The notes under the pieces: generated by a model
What the model saw: only the letters and a program-made list of their open reading frames with translations
The model's database searches: none
What the model was told of the DNA's origin: nothing
Part shown: positions 44,043-53,980 of the stretch, in pieces
How positions within the stretch are numbered: position 1 is the first letter of the stretch
Layout: each line of letters starts with the position of its first letter
Position numbers and translations under genes: made by a program
Assembly: GCA_023457935.1 (NCBI GenBank)
Contig: JAEXBA010000050.1
Coordinates: 7,597 to 71,596 of the forward strand
Direction: 5' to 3'
DNA from: Bacteroidota bacterium
GTDB lineage: Bacteria > Bacteroidota > Bacteroidia > Flavobacteriales > Weeksellaceae
DNA length: 64,000 bases

Positions 44043-46856
44043 ATGTTCTACGATCATCAGCAGATTGAAAAAAAGTGGCAGAAGTTCTGGGAAGAAAACC
44101 AGACGTATAAAACTTCCGATACAACTGATAAACCCAAATTTTATGTTCTCGACATGTTTCCGTATCCTTCCGGAGCGGGACTTCACGTTGGACATCCGCT
44201 TGGTTACATCGCGTCGGATATTTATGCAAGGTATAAAAGACATCAGGGCTTCAATGTTCTTCATCCGATTGGTTATGATTCTTTTGGGCTGCCGGCAGAA
44301 CAGTACGCGATTCAGACCGGAACGCATCCTGCGGTAACTACCGAAACCAATATCAACCGTTACGAGGAGCAGTTAAAGAAAATCGGATTTTCATTCGACT
44401 GGAGCAGGGAAGTACGGACTTCCGATCCTTCATATTATAAATGGACGCAATGGATTTTCATTGAGCTTTTCCATTCCTGGTATAATAAAACTGCTGACAA
44501 AGCGGAACCGATTTCCACTTTAATTGAATATTTTGAAAAACACGGAAGTAATAATCTTCACGCTGCAGAAACAGAAAAACTGGATTTCACGGCTGAAGAA
44601 TGGAAAAACGCTTCCGAACTCGATAAACAGGATATTCTTTTGAATTACCGTTTGGCTTTTCGCGCAGAAACTACCGTAAACTGGTGTCCGGCTTTGGGAA
44701 CTGTTTTGGCGAATGATGAGGTAAAGGACGGAAAATCTGAGCGCGGCGGTTATCCCGTTTTTCAGAAGAAAATGATGCAGTGGAGCATGAGGATTTCGGC
44801 TTATTCAGAAAGACTTTTGCAGGGTTTGAACAATATCGACTGGCCGCAACCGCTGAAAGATTCTCAGGAATACTGGATCGGTAAATCGCAGGGCGCATCT
44901 GTAAAATTCGAGACCGAAAACGGAGAAGAACTGATTGAAGTCTTCACAACGCGTCCCGATACTATTTTCGGAGCAACTTTCATGGTTTTGGCACCGGAAA
45001 ATCCTTTGGTTGAAAAACTGACGACAGAAGAACAGAAATCTGAAATCGAAAAATACGTTGAAGAAACTTCCAAAAAAACAGAACGCGACCGTATGGCTGA
45101 TGTGAAAAACGGCAGCGGTGCCTTCACCGGAAGTTATGCCATCAATCCTTTTACAGATCAGAAAATCCCGATTTACATTTCCGATTATGTTCTGATGGGT
45201 TACGGAACCGGCGCAGTAATGGCTGTTCCGGCGCATGACGAACGCGATCACCGTTTTGCGAAAAAATTCGGGCTGGAAATCATTAATGTTATCGAAAACG
45301 AAAACGATATTCAGCAGGAATCGTATGATTCAAAAGATTCTGTCTGTGTAAATTCTGAATTCCTGAACGGTCTGGATTATGCAACAGCGAAAACCAAAAT
45401 CATTGATGAAATTGAAAACAGAGGTATCGGTCACGGAATGACCAACTACCGTCAACGTGACGCTATTTTTTCACGACAAAGATATTGGGGAGAACCGGTT
45501 CCGGTGTATTTTAAAGATGAAATGCCGTACACTTTGCCGGCTTCAGCGCTTCCTCTCGAACTTCCTGAGGTTGAAAAATATCTGCCGACCGAGGACGGCG
45601 ATCCGCCTTTGGGAAATGCAAAGGATTTTGCTTGGGACGAAATGGAGGAAAAAATTGTTACTGTTGATTTGATTGACAATGAAACTGTTTTTCCACTGGA
45701 ACTTTCGACAATGCCTGGTTGGGCAGGAAGTTCGTGGTATTTCCTGAGATATATGGATCCAAATAATTCGGAAGTTTTCGCAGATAAAAACCTTACCGAT
45801 TACTGGGGACAGGTTGATCTTTACATTGGTGGAAGCGAACACGCAACCGGACATTTGCTGTATTCGCGCTTCTGGAATATGTTTCTGAAAGACAGAGGTT
45901 ACATCAATCAGGATGAACCGTTCAGAAAACTGATCAATCAGGGAATGATTTTGGGAATGAGTGCGTTTGTTTTCAGAATTGAGGGAACGAATAAATTTGT
46001 TTCAAAAAACCTGGCAACAGAGCATCCGACACAGAAGATTCACGTTGATGTTTCGTTATTAAAAGGAGCTTCTGATGAGTTGGATACGGAAGCATTTAAA
46101 AAATGGCGCCCGGAGTTTGCAGATGCAGAGTTTATTCTTGAAGACGGAAAGTACATCACCGAAAGGGAAGTGGAAAAAATGTCCAAATCCAAGTACAACG
46201 TCGTAAATCCTGATGATATCTGCGAAGAATACGGAGCGGACTGTCTTCGCCTTTACGAAATGTTCCTTGGACCACTGGAGCAAAGCAAACCGTGGAATAC
46301 GCAGGGATTAAGCGGTGTTTACGGTTTCCTGAAAAAATTCTATAACCTGTATTTTGACGGTGATACCTTTAAAGTGACTGATGAAGAACCGACAAAAGAA
46401 GAATATAAGGTGCTTCATACTTTAATTAAGAAAGTTTTTTACGATTTAGATAATTTTTCGTTCAATACTTCCGTTTCATCATTTATGATTGCAGTGAATG
46501 AACTTCAGAAGATGAAATGCAGCAAAAGCGCGATCCTGGAGCCGCTGGCGATTGTGATTTCACCATATGCGCCGCACATTTGTGAAGAACTTTGGGAACA
46601 GCTGGGCCACAGCTCATCCATCGAGTTTGCAGCGTTCCCCGAACTGAATGAAACTTATCTCGTTGAAGACGAAATTGAGTATCCGGTCAGTTTCAACGGA
46701 AAGATGAGGTTTAAGATGGCTTTGGCCGCTGACTTGGATGCAAAACAGGTTGAAGAAATTGCTATGCAGGACGCAAGAGTTTTAAAACAGCTGGACGGAA
46801 ATTCGCCGAAGAAAATCATCGTGGTTCACAAAAAAATAATTAATATTGTTGTCTGA
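44043..46856 (+). CDS. leuS: Leucyl-tRNA synthetase
   Basis: 937-residue class I synthetase. The HIGH-type motif is in PYPSGAGLHVGHPLGY and the KMSKS loop is EKMSKSKYNVVNPDD, with an intervening editing (CP1) domain containing FTTRPDTIFGATF. Length is somewhat above E. coli LeuS because of inserts around residues 150-190 and 650-700. A TAAATTTG box (44016-44023) sits 19 nt before the ATG. Confidence 0.98.
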   Translation: MFYDHQQIEKKWQKFWEENQTYKTSDTTDKPKFYVLDMFPYPSGAGLHVGHPLGYIASDIYARYKRHQGFNVLHPIGYDSFGLPAEQYAIQTGTHPAVTTETNINRYEEQLKKIGFSFDWSREVRTSDPSYYKWTQWIFIELFHSWYNKTADKAEPISTLIEYFEKHGSNNLHAAETEKLDFTAEEWKNASELDKQDILLNYRLAFRAETTVNWCPALGTVLANDEVKDGKSERGGYPVFQKKMMQWSMRISAYSERLLQGLNNIDWPQPLKDSQEYWIGKSQGASVKFETENGEELIEVFTTRPDTIFGATFMVLAPENPLVEKLTTEEQKSEIEKYVEETSKKTERDRMADVKNGSGAFTGSYAINPFTDQKIPIYISDYVLMGYGTGAVMAVPAHDERDHRFAKKFGLEIINVIENENDIQQESYDSKDSVCVNSEFLNGLDYATAKTKIIDEIENRGIGHGMTNYRQRDAIFSRQRYWGEPVPVYFKDEMPYTLPASALPLELPEVEKYLPTEDGDPPLGNAKDFAWDEMEEKIVTVDLIDNETVFPLELSTMPGWAGSSWYFLRYMDPNNSEVFADKNLTDYWGQVDLYIGGSEHATGHLLYSRFWNMFLKDRGYINQDEPFRKLINQGMILGMSAFVFRIEGTNKFVSKNLATEHPTQKIHVDVSLLKGASDELDTEAFKKWRPEFADAEFILEDGKYITEREVEKMSKSKYNVVNPDDICEEYGADCLRLYEMFLGPLEQSKPWNTQGLSGVYGFLKKFYNLYFDGDTFKVTDEEPTKEEYKVLHTLIKKVFYDLDNFSFNTSVSSFMIAVNELQKMKCSKSAILEPLAIVISPYAPHICEELWEQLGHSSSIEFAAFPELNETYLVEDEIEYPVSFNGKMRFKMALAADLDAKQVEEIAMQDARVLKQLDGNSPKKIIVVHKKIINIVV

Positions 46857-47113
46857 TATTTTTAATATTAAAAAATGCATTATCGAATTCCTAAAAAAAG
46901 AAACGATAATTTTTAAATTTTCAAAGTATTGAAAGAAATCAGAAAGCCGGAACAAATATTCAGCGTTTTATTGCAGATAATTCAATGTTAATGATGGTTA
47001 ACATTGAAAAAATTGAGCGGACAGAAGTTTAAATTCTTGCATTAACAAAATATTTGTATTTATTTTACGGCCGGAAAACATTAAAAAAATAACAATTATA
47101 ATTTTAGTTTAAT

Positions 47114-47980
47114 ATGGAAATGAATGTTTCAAACAACGAGGAGCAAGTAGTTGCTAGAAAAACTGGTGGTCTTAACCCCGCTTTAATTATTCCTATCCTG
47201 ATTGCGATTGGAGTATGTATCTATTGGTTCGTATTGGGTAATCCTGGTAATTTCAAGGCTGATCCAAGAATCGCTAACGCAACATCGGTTGCATTTACAG
47301 ATATCGAAAGATCGGAACTTCATCCGGAGGGTCCTTTAGGAATTGTCTACATGGGTGGTGTTATCGTACCAATCCTTATCTCTTTCATGATTATCGTAAT
47401 CGTGTTCTCTATTGAGCGTTATATTATGCTTAATAAAGCTCAGGGTAAAGGTAACCTTGACAACTTCGTACTGAACATCAGAAAGCTGATTAACGAAAAC
47501 AGAATTGATGAAGCTATTGAAGAGTGCGACAGACAGAGAGGAACAGTTGGTAATGTTGTAAAGGAAGGTCTTGTATCTTACAAAGCTCTTGCACATGACA
47601 CTACAATGACAAAAGAGCAGAAAATGATCGCTTTGAACAAAGCAATCGAAGAAGCTACAACTCTTGAAATGCCAATGCTGGAGAAGAACATGATGATTCT
47701 TTCAACTCTGGGTACAGTAGCAACGCTTGTTGCACTTCTTGGAACGGTATTGGGTATGATCGCGGCATTTAGCGCACTTGGTGCTGGTGGTGGTACACCG
47801 GATTCAGCAAAACTTTCAGTAGGTATCTCTGAAGCACTTGTAAATACAGCTTTGGGTATTGGTACTTCTGCTGTTGCGATTATCCTTTATAACTTCTTTA
47901 CATCTAAGATTGACGGTATGACATTCAAAATCGACGAGATCGCAATGTCTATCCAGCAGTCTTTCGCAGAACATAACTAA
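47114..47980 (+). CDS. ExbB/TolQ-family proton channel protein
   Basis: 288 residues with three membrane segments: one near the N-terminus (ALIIPILIAIGVCIYWF), one around residues 80-100 and a long pair around 195-215 and 245-265. The conserved MotA/TolQ/ExbB core is MILSTLGTVATLVALLGTVLGM and SEALVNTALGIG. It forms the channel that energises TonB with the proton motive force. It starts the exbB-exbD-exbD-tonB operon; the 257-nt upstream gap is AT-rich with no clear consensus promoter. Confidence 0.94.
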   Translation: MEMNVSNNEEQVVARKTGGLNPALIIPILIAIGVCIYWFVLGNPGNFKADPRIANATSVAFTDIERSELHPEGPLGIVYMGGVIVPILISFMIIVIVFSIERYIMLNKAQGKGNLDNFVLNIRKLINENRIDEAIEECDRQRGTVGNVVKEGLVSYKALAHDTTMTKEQKMIALNKAIEEATTLEMPMLEKNMMILSTLGTVATLVALLGTVLGMIAAFSALGAGGGTPDSAKLSVGISEALVNTALGIGTSAVAIILYNFFTSKIDGMTFKIDEIAMSIQQSFAEHN

Positions 47981-48044
47981 TATGTTTCTGCTCGGGAGAA
48001 ATTCTTCCGAAAGTTGTAAAGTTTAATATTAATAAAGACAAATA

Positions 48045-48650
48045 ATGGCGAGAGTAAAACCAAAAAGACATAATATACGTGTAGATATGACCGCGATGAC
48101 AGACGTGTCGTTTCTACTGCTTACCTTCTTTATTCTCACAGCCCAGTTTGCAAAACCAGACGTAGAAAATATTACAACACCATCGTCAATCTCGGAAAAA
48201 CTGTTGCCGGACGCAAGTTTGATGACAATCCTTTCCACAACAGACGGGAAATTCTACTTCACACCCGTTGAAAACGGTCAGGAAAGAATGCAGGTGCTTG
48301 ATAATATGGGTAAGAAATACGGATTGACTTTTACTGACCAGGAAAAAGCAGCTTTTACAAAGGTGCAGGCGGTAGGAGTTCCAATGAGCCAGCTTAAAGG
48401 TTATCTGAACATGCCGGAGGAAGAAAGAAAAGCTTACAAAAGCCCGACTGGTGTTCCGATGGACAGTACAAAAACCGAGCTTATCGATTGGGTGCAGCAA
48501 AGTTTGGCCGTTAATCCGGATTACAAACTGGCGATTAAAGGAGATACTAATACCAAATATCCAAGAGTAAAATCTTTATTCGAGGGATTAAGAGACATCG
48601 ATTTTCTTAAATTTTGGTTGATTACTAATCAGGAGGTGAACTCCGACTAA
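48045..48650 (+). CDS. ExbD-family protein 1
   Basis: 201 residues: a basic start ARVKPKRHNIRVDMTAMTDV, one membrane helix whose Asp is in the motif MTDVSFLLLTFF, then a periplasmic domain. Longer than usual ExbD because of a loop around residues 60-150. Part of the TonB-energising complex with ExbB. 64 nt after exbB and 11 nt before the second exbD. Confidence 0.93.
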   Translation: MARVKPKRHNIRVDMTAMTDVSFLLLTFFILTAQFAKPDVENITTPSSISEKLLPDASLMTILSTTDGKFYFTPVENGQERMQVLDNMGKKYGLTFTDQEKAAFTKVQAVGVPMSQLKGYLNMPEEERKAYKSPTGVPMDSTKTELIDWVQQSLAVNPDYKLAIKGDTNTKYPRVKSLFEGLRDIDFLKFWLITNQEVNSD

Positions 48651-48661
48651 ACTAGAAAGAA

Positions 48662-49237
48662 ATGGCAGAAGTAGAAGTAAAAGAACAAAGTGGCAAGGGT
48701 GGCAAGGTCCGTTCCAAAAAATCGCCACCGCATGTAGACTTAACACCAATGGTGGATTTGGCCTTTCTTTTGATTACATTCTTCATGTTGGTAACAACAT
48801 TTAACAAACCGAATGTAATGGATCTGGGACTACCGGCTAAACCGAAAGAAGGCCAAAAAGCACCGGATACAGAGATTAAACTTTCTAACTCTATTTCAAT
48901 CCTATTAGGGAAAGACAATAAAGTATACTGGCACCAGCAGGACCAGACTTCCTTAACTGAAGAAACGATGAACGAAACTAATTTCGACAGAGAAGGAATC
49001 AGAAAGATTATTAGACAGGCACAGGCAGGTGCAGCAGATAAATCGCTGTTTACAGTAATTATCAAGCCTACCGACGATGCCGTATACAGGAATTTTGTGG
49101 ATATCCTCGATGAGATGGCCATTACCAAGAATGAAAGATACGGGGTTACCGATCCGAAATCATGGGAACTGGATATCTATAAGAAGAAGTCGGGATCTAC
49201 TTTAGAGGCTCCGGCAGCAGCGCCACAGAATCCGTAA
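48662..49237 (+). CDS. ExbD-family protein 2
   Basis: 191 residues. The motif HVDLTPMVDLAFLLITFF holds the membrane Asp. The C-terminal IKPTDDAVYRNFVDILDEM is nearly identical to the orphan ExbD at 30169, so these are the closer paralogues. The two ExbD genes are typical of Bacteroidota TonB operons. It ends with an Ala/Pro tail. Confidence 0.94.
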   Translation: MAEVEVKEQSGKGGKVRSKKSPPHVDLTPMVDLAFLLITFFMLVTTFNKPNVMDLGLPAKPKEGQKAPDTEIKLSNSISILLGKDNKVYWHQQDQTSLTEETMNETNFDREGIRKIIRQAQAGAADKSLFTVIIKPTDDAVYRNFVDILDEMAITKNERYGVTDPKSWELDIYKKKSGSTLEAPAAAPQNP

Positions 49238-49265
49238 TTCGTTTAACGCTAAATATTTTTAAGAT

Positions 49266-50108
49266 ATGGCAGATGAAACCGTATACAATGGCAATCCATC
49301 CCTGGATGAAATTGTATTTGAGAATAGAAATAAAGAATATGGGGCATATGACCTGAGAAAAACCTATCCAAGGATTTTAACAAGGGCTTTTGTGTTGGGT
49401 ACTATTCTGTTTTGTATTGCTGCAATTACACCTGTTGTTGTCATGCAGATTAAGAAGATGAATGCAGCAGATAAGCAGGAAGTAAATGCTCAGCTGATCG
49501 ATATTATTCCTGAGGAAACTATTATCGAGCAGCCAAAAGAGGAAGAACCTCCACCACCACCGCCACCAAAAGAGGAACCACCACAACAGGAGGTGATTCA
49601 AAACGTGGTTCCGGAACCGAAAAAAGCTCCGAAGGTAGAAACTCCACCACCACCAATTACCAAGCAGTTGGAAACAACTACCGGTTTGGTAGCGCAGGAA
49701 GGGGTGAAGACACCGACTTATACTCCGCCGCCGCCGCCGCCATCTACCGGTACCAAAACGGCTACAGTAGAAGTGAAGCCGCAGGTTAGTGAAACTCAGG
49801 TTTATACCGAAGTGGAGCAGCTTGCAGAATTCCCTGGAGGAATCAACTCCTTCAGAAACCAGGTGGGAAGTAACTTCGACACCAGCGTAATGAGCGGTGA
49901 TGAAGGTACAGTGAAAACGGAAGTTACTTTCGTTGTGGAAAGAGACGGTAGTATTACAGACGTGAAAGCTTCAGGATCAAACAGAGGCTTTAACGAGGAA
50001 GCTATCAGAACAGTAAAATCAATCCGTAAGAAATGGACGCCTGCGAAAATTAACGGTCAGGCAGTACGTTACAGATTCAGATTGCCGCTGACAATGAATT
50101 TTGAATAA
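49266..50108 (+). CDS. tonB: TonB
   Basis: 280 residues. The N-terminal LDEIVFENRNKEYGAYDLRK is the Bacteroidota TonB start; one membrane helix (about residues 40-60) is followed by a long Pro/Glu/Lys-rich spacer (residues ~85-165, with EEEPPPPPPPKEEPPQQ) and a C-terminal domain with VERDGSITDVKASGSNRG and RFRLPLTMNFE. It couples the inner-membrane proton motive force to outer-membrane receptors. It is the last gene of the operon. Confidence 0.96.
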   Translation: MADETVYNGNPSLDEIVFENRNKEYGAYDLRKTYPRILTRAFVLGTILFCIAAITPVVVMQIKKMNAADKQEVNAQLIDIIPEETIIEQPKEEEPPPPPPPKEEPPQQEVIQNVVPEPKKAPKVETPPPPITKQLETTTGLVAQEGVKTPTYTPPPPPPSTGTKTATVEVKPQVSETQVYTEVEQLAEFPGGINSFRNQVGSNFDTSVMSGDEGTVKTEVTFVVERDGSITDVKASGSNRGFNEEAIRTVKSIRKKWTPAKINGQAVRYRFRLPLTMNFE

Positions 50109-50129
50109 TTCATTAGATTTAATAAATTC

Positions 50130-50166
50130 TTGAAGAGAAACAGAAATTGTTTCTCTTCTTTTTTTA
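50130..50166 (+). terminator. Terminator of the exbB-tonB operon
   Basis: Eleven-base-pair stem GAAGAGAAACA / TGTTTCTCTTC with loop GAAAT and a long T-run. The next promoter's -33 TTG lies within the stem. Confidence 0.92.
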
Positions 50167-50175
50167 CTATTTTTG
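50147..50175 (+). promoter_or_regulatory. Promoter of the small membrane protein gene
   Basis: TTG (50147-50149), 18 nt, TATTTTTG (50168-50175), then the ATG at 50182. It overlaps the preceding terminator. Confidence 0.6.
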
Positions 50176-50181
50176 TGACTT

Positions 50182-50382
50182 ATGATATTTAATTGGCTTT
50201 CACTGGTCACCGGATTCTTCTATATCGTTCTGGGCGTTTTTGTACTTGTAAAAAAATGGTTTTTTACAGTTCTGGAACCCTGGATCGCATTTGCATTGGG
50301 AGGATTGCTGGTGCTTTACGGTATTTTCCGCATTGTAAGAGCGGTATACAGAATTAAACAGGCAAAGAATGAAGATCGTTAG
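50182..50382 (+). CDS. Small two-helix membrane protein
   Basis: 66 residues with two hydrophobic segments (about 5-25 and 32-52) and a basic, polar end (RIKQAKNEDR). The -7 box ends only 6 nt before the ATG, so the leader would be very short. It overlaps the PstS-like lipoprotein gene by 14 nt. I do not recognise a family. Confidence 0.75.
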   Translation: MIFNWLSLVTGFFYIVLGVFVLVKKWFFTVLEPWIAFALGGLLVLYGIFRIVRAVYRIKQAKNEDR

Positions 50383-51247
50383 GTTATTAGGTTTAATCTT
50401 TGTCCTGCTTCTTGTAGCAGCATCCTGCAAGAAGAAAACTAAAGTGAAAAAAGATTCCTATTTCAAGGGCGAACTTGTGATTCTTACTGATGAATCTTTC
50501 CGAAGCGTTACCGAAGCACTTGCGGACGGTTATATGATTAACTATCCTGAAGCTTCTCTGAAAGTAAAAGCGGAAAAAGAAGATTTTGCACTGATGGGAC
50601 TGCTTCAGAACAAAGCCAAAGCTGTTGTAATGTCCCGGGAGCTCACTGCGGCTGAGAAGGAAGAGTTTAAAAGAGTGACTGATATGGATCCTGTGCCGGC
50701 TCAGTTTGCAGCAGATGCCGTTCTTTTTGTAGTTCCGAAGAATTCACCAAAAACACAGATTACCATGGATGAGATCAGAAGTGAAGTGGCCTCCGAGAGT
50801 AAGAATATTGTTTTTGATGCAACAAACTCCAGCAACCTTAATTTTGTGGCACAAAAACTGGGAAAGAAAGCTGCAGACCTGAAGTTCTCCATTATTAACG
50901 GAAACCGTAACGTGATTGAACAGATCAGCAGGTATCCGGATAAAGTAGGTGTAGTAGCGCTGAATACTTTCAGCAGGCCTTATGATGAAGAATCGGAGTT
51001 GCTGCGTCAGCAGGTAAAGATTTTACCGGTCGTTGATAGTAACGTTGCTTATCTGCCCAACAACGATAACCTTAGGAATATGAACTATCCTTTTACGAGA
51101 ATACTGTACTTTCTTACAAACGAGAAAACATTCGATATGGCAAATGGATTAATGAGATATTCCTGCAGCTACGTCGGTCAGAAAATCGTGCAGAAGGAAG
51201 GACTTCAGCCGTATTACCTGTTTCAGAGAGAAGTTCAGATGCGGTAG
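50369..51247 (+). CDS. PstS-like substrate-binding lipoprotein
   Basis: 292 residues. A lipobox LVAASC (Cys20) precedes a periplasmic-binding-protein fold: ELVILTDESFRSVTEALADGY, a VVMSREL segment and VLFVVPKNSP, as in phosphate-binding PstS proteins. No pstC, pstA or pstB is adjacent, so it may serve a distant transporter or another role. It overlaps the small membrane protein gene by 14 nt and precedes the TPR gene. Confidence 0.85.
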   Translation: MKIVRLLGLIFVLLLVAASCKKKTKVKKDSYFKGELVILTDESFRSVTEALADGYMINYPEASLKVKAEKEDFALMGLLQNKAKAVVMSRELTAAEKEEFKRVTDMDPVPAQFAADAVLFVVPKNSPKTQITMDEIRSEVASESKNIVFDATNSSNLNFVAQKLGKKAADLKFSIINGNRNVIEQISRYPDKVGVVALNTFSRPYDEESELLRQQVKILPVVDSNVAYLPNNDNLRNMNYPFTRILYFLTNEKTFDMANGLMRYSCSYVGQKIVQKEGLQPYYLFQREVQMR

Positions 51248-51341
51248 AGCCGGAATTTTATAAAAAATTATTTGATTTTTTTTCTTTGGTCTGGAAATTG
51301 CGTAATATTTAACATAAATTTTAAAAACGAACAAACTTAAA

Positions 51342-53009
51342 ATGAAAGATATAATGAATTTAACAAAAAAAGTTGCTTTAGGGGTTGCTGTTGCGTTTTT
51401 CGCAAATTTTGCGGTTGGACAGACACTTCAGGATGGAATTAACAGTATCGACAGTCATAAGTATGCAAAAGCGAAGCAGAATTTTGAAGATATGTTAACT
51501 AAATCCCCTTCGGCGGAAAACTATTTTTACCTGGGTAATACCTATTTAAGTCAGAGTGAGCCTAATTTTGCAAAAGCTCAGGAATATTTTAATAAAGGTC
51601 TTGCAGCAGATTCTAAATCTTATCTTAATAAAATCGGTTTGGCTACTATTAAACTGGGCAAAGGTGACAAATCAGGGATTGCCGAAATCCAGAATGTAGT
51701 TAAGGATTCAAGGGAAAAAGATGCAGAAGTGCTGTACAGAGCGGCAGAAGCGCTAACACTGTATGAAACAACCAATGCACCGGATCTTGCTATTGGATTT
51801 CTTAACAAGGCAGTGGAAAGAGCACAGAAAAACGGTGTTCCTGCACACTATTACTATACTTTAGGTGATGCTTACAGGCTTAAAAGACTACCTGGAGACG
51901 CGATGACTGCTTACGATAAAGCAGCAGTAGTTGCCAGAAACAAAGCTTCTGTATTTACAAGAATGGGTACATTATGGATGGCAGCGCAGCAGTGGAAACT
52001 TGCGAAGGAGAAAATCAATCAGGCAATTGCGGTTGACCCAACGTATGCTCCCGCATATAAAGCGAACGCGAACTACAATATTGTTTACCATAAAAATGCA
52101 GATGCGGTAAAAGATCTTCTGAATTATTCCAAATATGCCGATGAAGATCCATACACACTCCTTGAAGTTGCGAAACTTTACTTTACAGTAGATGAATTCG
52201 GACAGGCAAAATCTACACTTGATAAAGTGTATGACAAAGTAGATGATCCTATCAAATACAAACTTAAGGCGTTGCTTCTGTTCCATGCCGATGCAAACTA
52301 TACCGAAGCTAATACCAACCTTGAGAAATTTTTTGCCAATGCAGAAAAAAACAGGATTCAGGCGGCCGATCATGGTTTGAAAGGACTTATTCTTGCCGGT
52401 CTTGCTTCCCAAGAACAGGATGCAGCGAAAAAAAGCGCGATGATGGCTGAAGCAAACCAGAAAGTTGCGATTGCCAAAAATGCGAAGGATGAAACATTTG
52501 AGTGGGATGCAGAACTTGCCAAGATTGCCGGCGGTGGAGGAGCTTCCGTTGCAGCTGCAGAAGCAGGGCCTACAAACCCAACTATCGAAGGGCTTAAAAA
52601 GCAAAGTGAAGCCAATCCTAAAGATGCAGATATTCTTGTAAAATTAGGTACGGCATACCAGGAAGCGAAAAACTGGAACGGAGCAATTGTAACCTGGGAT
52701 AAGATGATTGCACTCGCACCGACATGGGCGTATTCTTACTACGCAAAAGGAGCAGCATATCAGCAGATGGAAAACAACGCTATGGCAGAAACTTCGTACC
52801 AGAAATATATTGATACTGTACTGGCCGGGACACCAGCCGAGCAGGAACAGGCCAGGCAAACTCTTTCCTACGCTTACTATCTTGTAGCGTATTTCAACCA
52901 GAAAGATAATCTGGCAAAGGCAAAAGATTATGCGGCAAAAGCAGTTCAACTGAATCCGACTTATCAGGATGCTGTAAATCTTAACAACCAACTGAACCAG
53001 GTGAACTAA
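51342..53009 (+). CDS. Secreted tetratricopeptide-repeat protein
   Basis: 555 residues. A signal peptide is visible (LTKKVALGVAVAFFANFAVG), then many TPR-like repeats, for example YFYLGNTYLSQSEPNFAKA, GDAYRLKRLPGDAMTAYDKA and the C-terminal DILVKLGTAYQEAKNWNGAI. Likely a periplasmic or outer-membrane-associated scaffold. It follows the PstS-like gene by 94 nt on the same strand and ends with a hairpin (53028-53058). Its substrate or partner is unknown. Either of two Met codons (51342 or 51354) could be the start. Confidence 0.88.
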   Translation: MKDIMNLTKKVALGVAVAFFANFAVGQTLQDGINSIDSHKYAKAKQNFEDMLTKSPSAENYFYLGNTYLSQSEPNFAKAQEYFNKGLAADSKSYLNKIGLATIKLGKGDKSGIAEIQNVVKDSREKDAEVLYRAAEALTLYETTNAPDLAIGFLNKAVERAQKNGVPAHYYYTLGDAYRLKRLPGDAMTAYDKAAVVARNKASVFTRMGTLWMAAQQWKLAKEKINQAIAVDPTYAPAYKANANYNIVYHKNADAVKDLLNYSKYADEDPYTLLEVAKLYFTVDEFGQAKSTLDKVYDKVDDPIKYKLKALLLFHADANYTEANTNLEKFFANAEKNRIQAADHGLKGLILAGLASQEQDAAKKSAMMAEANQKVAIAKNAKDETFEWDAELAKIAGGGGASVAAAEAGPTNPTIEGLKKQSEANPKDADILVKLGTAYQEAKNWNGAIVTWDKMIALAPTWAYSYYAKGAAYQQMENNAMAETSYQKYIDTVLAGTPAEQEQARQTLSYAYYLVAYFNQKDNLAKAKDYAAKAVQLNPTYQDAVNLNNQLNQVN

Positions 53010-53027
53010 GTTCAGTAAACGATATGA

Positions 53028-53058
53028 TAAAATCCCGGTCTTAGGCCGGGATTTTTGT
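53028..53058 (+). terminator. Terminator of the TPR gene
   Basis: Stem AAATCCCGG / CCGGGATTT with loop TCTTAGG and trailing T residues. Confidence 0.85.
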
Positions 53059-53096
53059 TTTCTGATGATTATCTTTGAAGGAGAAATCAAAATAAC

Positions 53097-53816
53097 ATGA
53101 AAGTAGATATTTTAGCGATAGGAGCTCATCCTGATGATGTTGAACTTGGATGTGGCGGAACGCTTGCTAAACTTATTAAGGCCGGTAAAACAGTTGCTGT
53201 CGTTGATCTTACGAAAGGCGAACTCGGTACCCGCGGAACAGATGAAACAAGAAAAGCTGAAGCCGAAGAGTCTTCCAGGATTTTAGGGATTTCGCACCGC
53301 GAAAACCTCGGAATGAGAGATGGCTTCTTCCAAAATGACGAAGAACACCAGATGAAAGTGGTGAAGATCATCCGGAAATACAGACCGGAAATACTGTTTT
53401 GCAATGCTGTAGAAGACCGTCATCCGGATCATGCAAAAGGTTCCAAGCTTGTTTCTGACGCATGTTTTCTTGCCGGACTACGGAAAATCGAAACCGTGGC
53501 AGAAGGAGAAAACCAGGAAGTCTGGCGGCCAAAGCAGGTTTTTCATTACATCCAGTGGAAGGATATTGAGCCAGATTTTGCTGTTGATATTTCAGAAGAA
53601 ATGGAGAAAAAAATGGAAGCATGTCTTGCTTTTAAAACCCAGTTTTACGATCCGGATTCTGATGAACCGATGACACCGATTGCAACGAAGGATTTCCTTG
53701 AAAGTCTCCGATACCGGGCACAGAATCTCGGCAGATTGTCAGGCGTAGATTATGCGGAAGGTTTCACTACCGAAAAACTGATTGCCTTGAAAAATTTTGA
53801 CGGAATAGTTTTGTAA
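53097..53816 (+). CDS. bshB1: Bacillithiol biosynthesis deacetylase BshB1
   Basis: 239 residues of the PIG-L/LmbE deacetylase family. The zinc site is AHPDDVELGCGG near the N-terminus and HPDHAKG further on. The full-length match to the BshB1 type (DLTKGELGTRGT, ENLGMRDGFF) supports this rather than other PIG-L enzymes. It removes the acetyl group from GlcNAc-malate to give GlcN-malate, the second step of bacillithiol synthesis. bshA and bshC are not in the window. A TATCTTTG box (53070-53077) lies 19 nt before the ATG. Confidence 0.92.
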   Translation: MKVDILAIGAHPDDVELGCGGTLAKLIKAGKTVAVVDLTKGELGTRGTDETRKAEAEESSRILGISHRENLGMRDGFFQNDEEHQMKVVKIIRKYRPEILFCNAVEDRHPDHAKGSKLVSDACFLAGLRKIETVAEGENQEVWRPKQVFHYIQWKDIEPDFAVDISEEMEKKMEACLAFKTQFYDPDSDEPMTPIATKDFLESLRYRAQNLGRLSGVDYAEGFTTEKLIALKNFDGIVL

Positions 53817-53839
53817 TATTTCAAAAAAGGCTATATTTG
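53810..53839 (+). promoter_or_regulatory. tRNA-His promoter
   Basis: TTTG (53810-53813), 18 nt, TATATTTG (53832-53839), 12 nt before the tRNA. The -33 box overlaps the bshB1 stop codon. Confidence 0.7.
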
Positions 53840-53851
53840 CACCCACAAAAC

Positions 53852-53926
<75 letters not shown>

Positions 53927-53930
53927 CATA

Positions 53931-53962
53931 AAAAAACGTGCTGAATTTCAGCACGTTTTTAT
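53931..53962. terminator. Bidirectional terminator, tRNA-His / yajC
   Basis: Stem AAAAACGTGCTGA / TCAGCACGTTTTT around a 3-nt loop between the convergent tRNA and yajC. Confidence 0.9.
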
Positions 53963-53980
53963 TTTTACCGGTTGTGGTAT

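Noticed and set aside
53070..53077. Full bshB1 promoter with -33 element
   Set aside because: The -7 box is good, but the only TTTG-like element upstream is 12 nt away, which is too close, and it lies in the terminator.
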